A stretch of DNA of 64,000 bases from Kitasatospora humi (GTDB taxonomy: Bacteria > Actinomycetota > Actinomycetes > Streptomycetales > Streptomycetaceae), in the NCBI RefSeq assembly GCF_020907985.1, contig NZ_JAJJPA010000001.1:372001-436000 (forward strand), in the 5' to 3' direction. Below, in pieces: positions 58,842 through 64,000 of this stretch. The number at the start of each line of letters is the position of its first letter. Position 1 is the first letter of the stretch. Below the pieces are notes generated by a model, which ran no database searches, was not told the origin of the DNA, and was given only the letters and a program-made list of their open reading frames with translations. A program made the position numbers and the translations under genes.

Positions 58842-59402
58842 TCAGGAGCGGCCGCGTCCGGTCACCATGTCGCGGGCCCGGTCGACCAGGCCCGCGCCGG
58901 GCGCCAGCAGCTTGTTGGCCGGCGGACGGTCCGGGGCGGAGGGATGCGGACGGGTGGGCGCCAGCTTCTTGGCGGTGCGCACCTTGTCGCCGAGCTCGTT
59001 CAGCTCGGTCGCCGAACAGCCCGCCGCCAGTGCGGGGAACAGGTTCTGCTCCTCGTCGGCGACATGGCCGGTCACCTCGTGGATCACCTGCGTCACCAGC
59101 GCGTCGAAGGCCGGGTCCTCGACCTTGCTGCCCTCCAACTTCTTGAGCAGCTTCTCCACGGTCGCGTGGTCCTGGATCTCCTTGTCGGCCAGCCTGTCAC
59201 CGTTGGCCACGTACTTGCGCACCGCCGGGTAGAGGTACTGCTCCTCGGCCACCGCGTGGCGCACCAACTCGATGGTGAACTCATCGGCGAGCTCGCGCCG
59301 CTGTCTGTCACCGGGCTCCAGCGCCTGGATCCGCTCGAACATGCCCTCGACCTCGCGGTGGTCGCTGGTCAGTTCCGCGATCACGTTTCCCTTGTGTCCC
59401 AT
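58842..59402 (-). CDS. Hemerythrin HHE-domain protein
   Basis: 186 aa. Four-helix hemerythrin-like domain with the iron ligands spread as expected: ELTSDHREVEGMFERIQ, ELVRHAVAEEQYLYPAVRKY, IQDHATVEKLLKKLE and VIHEVTGHVADEEQNLFPAL (HxxxE and HExxH-like patterns). Such proteins bind a di-iron centre and sense or scavenge oxygen, NO or iron. The last 50 residues are a basic, Pro-rich tail. ATG 59402; no clear SD. Upstream 59403-59733 holds nothing recognisable except the repeat at 59734. Confidence 0.88.
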   Translation of the reverse strand: MGHKGNVIAELTSDHREVEGMFERIQALEPGDRQRRELADEFTIELVRHAVAEEQYLYPAVRKYVANGDRLADKEIQDHATVEKLLKKLEGSKVEDPAFDALVTQVIHEVTGHVADEEQNLFPALAAGCSATELNELGDKVRTAKKLAPTRPHPSAPDRPPANKLLAPGAGLVDRARDMVTGRGRS

Positions 59403-59733
59403 GGCGGTCTCCCTTCCTGCTCCCGGGTGCCACGGTCGTGCCACCGGGGGGTGTCGTTGCGGATCGTCCGCCGGACGGCCCACCGGTTCCGCCAGGATCC
59501 GGCCCGGGACGCGCCCCGCCAGGCTCCGGGTGGTCACCGCTCGCCGCGTCGGCACCCCCGCGCTCGCACCCCCGCGCTCGCCCTGACGCACCGCCCGGCA
59601 GGGCACCACCCGCGAAGGGCGGAACTCACCAAGGCGGCCGATCCCCTCGGAACTCCAACCCGCGACTGCCCAGTCGGGCCGGTCTCAATCCTCGGGGGAG
59701 CCTTCGGTCCGCCACCCCTGCTGCTCCCGTCGC

Positions 59734-59818
59734 CGCGCGGGCTCACCCGCCGCGCGGGCTCACCTGCCGCGCGGGCTCACCCGCCGGGTGCGCTCACCCG
59801 CCCGGTGGGCTCATCCCC
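59734..59818. repeat. 17-bp tandem repeat, five units
   Basis: Units CGCGCGGGCTCACCCGC (59734-59750), then 59751, 59768, 59785 and 59802, the last two diverged. It lies in the gap between the hemerythrin gene and the DUF2795 gene, just before the latter's terminator. Confidence 0.85.
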
Positions 59819-59826
59819 CGCTCGCG

Positions 59827-59870
59827 AGGAGACCGGCGCCGCCGCCCGAGGGGTGGGGCGCCGGTCTCCT
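59827..59870 (-). terminator. Terminator of the DUF2795 gene
   Basis: AGGAGACCGGCGCC (59827-59840) pairs perfectly with GGCGCCGGTCTCCT (59857-59870): a 14-bp stem, 22 bp beyond the 59892 stop. Confidence 0.8.
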
Positions 59871-59891
59871 CCGGTCAGCGAGGTCGCCCGA

Positions 59892-60080
59892 TCAGTGGAA
59901 CACGGCCTTCTGCACTTCACTGGGGTTCTCGAAGTCCTGGGACGGCAGGTGCGAGAGTTCATCCATGATCGTCTGATCCGCGCCGTTGTTCTCGGCGCAG
60001 CGCATCAAATCGTCCCGGCTCGACGGGTAGTTGGCACCCTTGAGCGCCATCTGCAGCTCGATAGGACTGACGTCAGCCAT
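59892..60080 (-). CDS. DUF2795 domain protein
   Basis: 62 aa, the usual short form. MADVSPIELQMALKGANYPS, then SRDDLMRCAENNGADQTIMDEL and LPSQDFENPSEVQKAVFH, match the DUF2795 pattern (a small helical domain with the conserved GxxYPxxxxxLxxxA core and LPxxxFxxxxxVxxA end). The function is unknown; members are common in actinomycetes, often near stress genes. ATG 60080 has GGGAGG upstream, and a strong terminator follows. Confidence 0.85.
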   Translation of the reverse strand: MADVSPIELQMALKGANYPSSRDDLMRCAENNGADQTIMDELSHLPSQDFENPSEVQKAVFH

Positions 60081-60173
60081 CGAATCCTCCCAACGGTTGC
60101 TTCGAGCAGTCGTGCGTTTCGAACGTTCTGCGCTATGAGTCATCCGTGTGCCCGGAATGCGGCGCTTCATGCA

Positions 60174-61517
60174 CTACGCCGAGGCGCAGGCCAGCTGAGG
60201 AATCGGGGCCGACCGGCGCAGCGCCGGTACCAGCGCCCCGGCGGCGACCGCGCCGGCCGTGACCAGTCCGCCACCGACCAGCGCGCCGCGGGCCCCCAGG
60301 GTCTGGATCAGCAGGCCGAGCAGGGGCGGGCCGGCCAGCCCCCACGCCGTGCTCAGGCTGCGCCAGGTGCCCAGCACCCGGCCCCGCAGGTGCGCGGGCG
60401 GGTCGGTCTGCAACAGGGTGGTCACCGCCGTGTCACCCGCGGATTCGAGCACCGCCATCGGCACCACGGCCAGCACCAGCGGCAGCATCGTGGGTGACAG
60501 CGCGGCGACGGCCTGGAGCAGTCCGCCCGCGGCGGTCACCACCGCCACCAGCCGGACCGACGGCCGCCGCAGCCGGCCCGCCAGTACGGCCCCCGCCGTA
60601 CCGCCGATCGCGAGCACGCTGGACACCAGGCCGTAGCCGCCGGGACCGGCGTGCAGCGGTCCGGTGACCAGCGCCGCCAGGGTCAGGCCGTAGTTGCGGC
60701 CGAGGACCGAGCCGAGGGCGGTCAGCGCGGCCAGGGCGAGCAGGCGGCGGCGCCGGCAGAAGAAGGCGAGCCCCTCGTACAGTGCCCGGCCCCCGCGGGC
60801 CGGCTCGGTCACGGCCGCGGGCGGTGGCGGCTCGGCCGGGTTCAGCCGTAGGAACGGGATGACCGCGGCGACGCAGAGGAACGACAGGCCGTTGGCGGCG
60901 TAGGCGCTGGCCGGACCGAGCAGGCTCATCAGCAGGCCGGCCAGCGCGGTGCCGGCCAGTCGTCCGACGCTGCTCACCACGGAGCCGACCGCGATCGCCG
61001 ACGGCACGTCCTCGCGGGGCACCAGGTCATTGCCCAGCAGCGCGCAGGCCGGGCCGTCGACGGTGGCGATCAGACCGCTCACCAGGGCGAGAGCGAGCAG
61101 CACCGGGATGGTGAGCAGGCCGCAGGCCACCAGGACGGCGGTGGTGAAGGCCACGACGCCCAGCAGCGCCTGGCCGACCCCGGCCGTCAGCTTCCGCGGC
61201 CAGCGGTCGACGGCGGCGCCGCCGGCGAGCCCCAGCAGCAGGCCGGGCGCCACCTGGATGGCCAGCGAGAGACCGGTCATCGCCGCCGAGTGGGTCAGCT
61301 GCAGGACCAGCAGGTTCTGGACGGTGAGCTGCATCCAGGTGCCCGCGTTGGACACCAGGTTGGCCGCCGACCACCAGCGCATGCCGCGGTGCCGCAGGCT
61401 GCGCCAGGGGGCGCGGGCCGCGGCGGGAGCGGGCTCGGGGGCGGGCGTGGGAGGGACGGGGGCGGCACCCTGGTGCTCGGCGGAGGAGGCGGGCGCGGAC
61501 GTGATCGTCAGGGACAC
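60174..61517 (-). CDS. MFS exporter (EntS/DHA3-like)
   Basis: 447 aa, 12 helices after a Pro/Ala-rich cytoplasmic N-terminus of about 35 residues. WWSAANLVSNAGTWMQLTVQNLLVLQLT is the DHA3/EntS first-helix pattern; VDRWPRKLTAGVGQAL is motif A-like; VESAGDTAVTTLLQTDPPAHLRGRVLG-type text (here LESAGDTAVTTLL) is characteristic of the central region. Siderophore or macrolide-type export is common for this family; no substrate can be assigned. It may export the product of the adjacent sugar genes. Confidence 0.9.
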   Translation of the reverse strand: MSLTITSAPASSAEHQGAAPVPPTPAPEPAPAAARAPWRSLRHRGMRWWSAANLVSNAGTWMQLTVQNLLVLQLTHSAAMTGLSLAIQVAPGLLLGLAGGAAVDRWPRKLTAGVGQALLGVVAFTTAVLVACGLLTIPVLLALALVSGLIATVDGPACALLGNDLVPREDVPSAIAVGSVVSSVGRLAGTALAGLLMSLLGPASAYAANGLSFLCVAAVIPFLRLNPAEPPPPAAVTEPARGGRALYEGLAFFCRRRRLLALAALTALGSVLGRNYGLTLAALVTGPLHAGPGGYGLVSSVLAIGGTAGAVLAGRLRRPSVRLVAVVTAAGGLLQAVAALSPTMLPLVLAVVPMAVLESAGDTAVTTLLQTDPPAHLRGRVLGTWRSLSTAWGLAGPPLLGLLIQTLGARGALVGGGLVTAGAVAAGALVPALRRSAPIPQLACASA

Positions 61518-61641
61518 AAAGACCTGCTGGCGAAACGGGGACGGGCCAGTGGCCCATGCTCACAGCCCGGACCGGCAACCCGAAGTGTCCGATCTCACGT
61601 GGCGCCGGGAGCGACGTCAACTCCCTTGTGGCACACGGATT

Positions 61642-62712
61642 TCACCTGGGCGTGTCGTTGTTCACAGCGCGCTGTTCCGGCCTGCCGCCGGGCTCGGCCG
61701 GAGCCATCGGCCGACCGGCCAGCGCCGCGACGGCCTCGGCGACCTGCGCCCCGGTGACCGAGTTCAGGCAGGGGTGGCCCGGCACCGGACAGGTCCTCGC
61801 CCGGGTGCCCGCGCAGGCCGCCTCCTGGTCGCCGAGCACCACGTGCGGCACCCGGTAGGGCCGCCACCGCTCGGCCGGCACGACCGGCGCGAACAGGCAG
61901 ACGACCGGAGTCGCGACCGCCGCCGCCAGGTGCGCCGGTCCGGTGTTGCCGACCACGAGTGCGGAGGCGGCCGACAGGACGCCGGCCAGTCCGGCGAAAT
62001 CGGTTCGGCCACCGAGATCGAGCGCGTGGTGGCGGGCGACCTCCGCGGTGAGCTCCTTCTCAGCGGGCCCGCCGGTGACCACCACCCGGTAGCCGGCCTC
62101 GGACAGCGCCCGGACGGCCTCGGCGGCGGTGGCGGCCCCGGGAGCCCGGGAGGGGACGGCGGCACCGGGATGGACGACCACGTACGGATCGGGCCCGGTG
62201 AGCTCGTGCATCTCGGGAGCGGGGCGCACGCGCAGGGCGCCGTCGTCCCCCTCCGGGAGGGTGAAGCCGGCCGCCCGTGCCAGGTCGAGCGCCGCTTCCG
62301 CCTCGTGCCGTCCAGGCGCGCGCCGGTGCCGCAGGTCGAGCAGGGAGCCGGGGTAGTCGCGGCTGTCGGCGGCGATGTCGCGGATGCCCGCCATCCGGAG
62401 CAGCAAGGCGGTGGGCAGCGGGCTCTGGTGCGCGGAGGTGAGGACCAGCGCGCGGTCGAACCCGCCCTCGGCGAGCTGTGCCACCAACCGGGTGATGCCG
62501 TCGGCCCGCACCTGCGGGGGCTGGAAGCCGACCCACGGCGCCTCCCACACGATGATCCGGTCGACGCCGGGCAGCAGTTCGGCGGCCCGGGCGCCCTGCG
62601 GGCCGCACAGCACCACGACCTCGTCGGAGCCGTCCGCCACCGCCCGGACGGCAGGGCCGGCGAGCAGGACGTCACCCGCGCTGTCGAGGCGCACCACCAG
62701 GGTCCGGCTCAC
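61642..62712 (-). CDS. Family 9 glycosyltransferase (heptosyltransferase-like)
   Basis: 356 aa, GT-B fold. TLVVRLDSAGDVLLAGPAVRAV is the WaaC/WaaF N-terminus (R-x-D-S-x-G-D-x-L), YVVVHPGAAVPSR the donor-site HPGA motif, GYRVVVTGGPAEKELTAEVA and VGNTGPAHLAAAVATPVVCLF the C-terminal acceptor/phosphate motif (VGNDTGPxH). It probably transfers heptose or a related sugar from a nucleotide donor. GTG 62712 overlaps the GmhB-like stop (GTGA). Gram-positive actinomycetes lack LPS, so the acceptor is probably a secondary-metabolite or envelope glycan. Confidence 0.88.
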   Translation of the reverse strand: MSRTLVVRLDSAGDVLLAGPAVRAVADGSDEVVVLCGPQGARAAELLPGVDRIIVWEAPWVGFQPPQVRADGITRLVAQLAEGGFDRALVLTSAHQSPLPTALLLRMAGIRDIAADSRDYPGSLLDLRHRRAPGRHEAEAALDLARAAGFTLPEGDDGALRVRPAPEMHELTGPDPYVVVHPGAAVPSRAPGAATAAEAVRALSEAGYRVVVTGGPAEKELTAEVARHHALDLGGRTDFAGLAGVLSAASALVVGNTGPAHLAAAVATPVVCLFAPVVPAERWRPYRVPHVVLGDQEAACAGTRARTCPVPGHPCLNSVTGAQVAEAVAALAGRPMAPAEPGGRPEQRAVNNDTPR

Positions 62713-63290
62713 CGGTCCCCGCCCCCGGCACCGGCGGCCCCGCGGCCGAGCAGCAGGTCGACGGCCGAGGCCAGGTCCGGTGCGCACTCGGCCGCACCGG
62801 CGACCTCCTCCGGGCGGGTCACGGCGGTGGGCACCAGGACACCGCGGGCACCGGCGGCGCGCGCGGCGGCGAGGTCGGACCCGATGTCGCCGATGACGGC
62901 GGCCCGGTGCGGTGCCACTCCCAGGGACCGGCACGCGGTCAGCACCAGCCCGGGGGCCGGCTTGCGGCACTGACAGCCGTCCTCGGCGCCGTGCGGGCAG
63001 ATCACCCAGACCGCGAAGGGACCGAGGAGGTCCTCGACCCGCTGCCGGACGGCCTCGACGTCCGCGTGGCTGAGCAGCCCGCGGGCGATGCCGGACTGGT
63101 TGCTGACCACGCCGACCGCCACGCCTCGCTTCCGCAGGGCGGTGAGCGCGGTGAGCGCGGTCGGCATCGGGCGGACCAGGTCGGGATCGCCGTTGTAGGG
63201 GACGTCCTCGATCAGGGTGCCGTCGCGATCGAAGAGGACGGCTGCCGGCGGGCCGGAGTGCGCCGCGGGACGAGGTCGGGGAGTGTGCAT
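62709..63290 (-). CDS. D-glycero-D-manno-heptose 1,7-bisphosphate phosphatase-like HAD (GmhB)
   Basis: 193 aa. AAVLFDRDGTLIEDVPYN (DxDGT with GmhB-like DVPYNGDPDLVRPMP), GVVSNQSGIARGLLS (motif II), the zinc-binding ICPHGAEDGCQCRKPAPGL (CxH...CxC) that marks GmhB/HisB-N, and AVIGDIGSDLAAARAAG (motif IV). It removes the C7 phosphate from heptose 1,7-bisphosphate or a similar sugar phosphate. SD GGAAGG precedes ATG 63290. It is between a UXS-like gene and the GT9 gene, a heptose-style set. Confidence 0.88.
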   Translation of the reverse strand: MHTPRPRPAAHSGPPAAVLFDRDGTLIEDVPYNGDPDLVRPMPTALTALTALRKRGVAVGVVSNQSGIARGLLSHADVEAVRQRVEDLLGPFAVWVICPHGAEDGCQCRKPAPGLVLTACRSLGVAPHRAAVIGDIGSDLAAARAAGARGVLVPTAVTRPEEVAGAAECAPDLASAVDLLLGRGAAGAGGGDR

Positions 63291-63334
63291 CAAGGGCCTT
63301 CCGGACGAGCCGACGGATCCGCAGGGGAGGACCG

Positions 63335-64000
63335 TCACCCCTCGGGGTGTTCGCGGAACCAGGCGATGGTCCGCTCCAGGCCGTCCCGGGGGGCGGTGCG
63401 CGGTTCCCACCGGAGCTTGCCGCGGGCGAGCGTGAGGTCGGGGCGGCGGACCATCGGGTCGTCCGTCGGGCGCTCGATGAACTCGATCACCGACGAGGAG
63501 CCCGTCAGCTCAATGATCATCCGGGCGAGTTCGAGCATCGTCAGCTCGGTGTCGTTGCCGATGTTGACCGGTCCGCTCAGGTCTGACCAGGCCATGGCGA
63601 GGATGCCCTCGACGGTGTCGTCCACATAGGTGAGGGAGCGGGTCTGGGTGCCGTCCCCGGTGACGGTCAGGGGCCGGCCTGCCAGCGCCTGCCGGATGAA
63701 GGTCGGCACCGCGCGGCCGTCGAAGGGCCTCATCCGGGGGCCGTAGGTGTTGAACAACCGGACGATCGCGGTGTCCACGTCGGCCGCCTCCGCCTCCGCC
63801 GTGGTCAGCGCCTCGGCGAAGCGCTTGGCCTCGTCGTAGACGCTGCGCGGGCCGACCGGGTTGACGTTGCCCCAGTAGCTCTCGCTCTGCGGGTGCTCCA
63901 GCGGGTCGCCGTACACCTCCGACGTCGAGGTCAGCAGGAACCGGGCGCCGTGACGCCGGGCCAGCTCCAGGGCGTTCCGGGTGCCCGCGCTGCCCGTGTC
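63335..64000 (-). CDS. NAD-dependent nucleotide-sugar epimerase/decarboxylase (UDP-glucuronate decarboxylase-like), partial
   Basis: 222 codons seen, the C-terminal part; the N-terminus lies beyond the right edge. [19 protein letters not shown] holds the catalytic Ser/Thr, [19 protein letters not shown] the active-site Tyr/Lys (YxxxK) with the [10 protein letters not shown] signature of UDP-xylose synthase (UXS), [21 protein letters not shown] the substrate loop, and [14 protein letters not shown] the C-terminal domain. It would convert UDP-glucuronate to UDP-xylose or epimerise a related sugar. With the UDP-glucose dehydrogenase at 17406 it could form a UDP-xylose route. It is upstream of GmhB- and GT9-like genes in one operon. 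Confidence 0.85.
   Translation of the reverse strand, partial: DTGSAGTRNALELARRHGARFLLTSTSEVYGDPLEHPQSESYWGNVNPVGPRSVYDEAKRFAEALTTAEAEAADVDTAIVRLFNTYGPRMRPFDGRAVPTFIRQALAGRPLTVTGDGTQTRSLTYVDDTVEGILAMAWSDLSGPVNIGNDTELTMLELARMIIELTGSSSVIEFIERPTDDPMVRRPDLTLARGKLRWEPRTAPRDGLERTIAWFREHPEG

Noticed and set aside
1..64000. tRNA, rRNA, riboswitch or replication-origin signals
   Set aside because: No cloverleaf-like, rRNA-like or DnaA-box-rich stretch was recognised by eye; a covariance-model scan would be needed to exclude small RNAs.

Overview
The window is high-GC actinomycete chromosome, most likely from the Streptomycetaceae (Streptomyces, Kitasatospora or Streptacidiphilus). The evidence is very GC-rich third codon positions, frequent GTG/TTG starts, many 4-bp ATGA/GTGA gene overlaps, an SsgA-like sporulation protein, WhiB7-type promoter architecture and many exporters, secreted proteins and specialised-metabolism genes. 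I see no rRNA, tRNA, CRISPR array or replication origin.

Layout. 1-15.7 kb is mostly household and regulatory genes: a truncated AraC-type regulator, two zinc-less quinone-type oxidoreductases, an SsgA-like protein, a Nudix hydrolase, an SDR with a Cys-rich N-terminal region, a D-2-hydroxyacid dehydrogenase, a decayed arylamine N-acetyltransferase, an MFS exporter divergent from an ArsR-like regulator, RmlB, and two divergent orphan LuxR response regulators. It ends in a compact operon (14.5-15.7 kb): a WhiB7-like promoter, a 17-codon leader ORF, a GNAT acetyltransferase and a second translation initiation factor IF-1. Three mutually exclusive helices can form in the leader, which suggests translation-inhibitor-responsive attenuation.

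15.9-28.3 kb holds sugar-nucleotide genes (a DegT-fold protein whose PLP lysine position is Ser, and a UDP-glucose dehydrogenase) and a HbpS/GlcG protein. It then contains what I read as a bisindole gene cluster: a divergent pair encoding a tryptophan-2,3-dioxygenase-like protein and an O-methyltransferase, facing an overlapping trio of tryptophan-oxidase-like (RebO/VioA), chromopyrrolic-acid-synthase-like (RebD/VioB) and RebC/VioC-like flavin monooxygenase genes. No StaP/RebP P450 and no VioE are visible, so the product may differ from indolocarbazoles and violacein.

28.3-36.3 kb is a graveyard of mobile-element fragments (ISL3, IS630, tyrosine integrase, IS4, a Nudix tail). Intact genes between them encode a polytopic M48 metallopeptidase with a partner protein, a secreted G1 endopeptidase and an SDR. 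36.3-45.5 kb carries a giant LuxR/ATPase regulator with a 96-bp tandem duplication at its 3' end, an MFS/amidohydrolase operon, a serpin lipoprotein, a repetitive charged small protein and an EF-G fragment.

45.6-57.5 kb is a dense carbohydrate-type cluster: alcohol dehydrogenase, GH35-like glycosidase, ROK kinase, RmlD-like reductase, phosphotransferase, inositol-monophosphatase-like enzyme, a HAD/class-III aminotransferase fusion, PfkB kinase, HAD phosphatase and GT2. It could make an amino-sugar or aminocyclitol glycoside. 58-60 kb has 35-bp and 17-bp tandem repeats, a hemerythrin protein and a DUF2795 protein. 60.2-64 kb has an MFS exporter and the start of a heptose-style operon (UDP-glucuronate-decarboxylase-like epimerase, GmhB-like phosphatase, GT9) that runs off the right edge.
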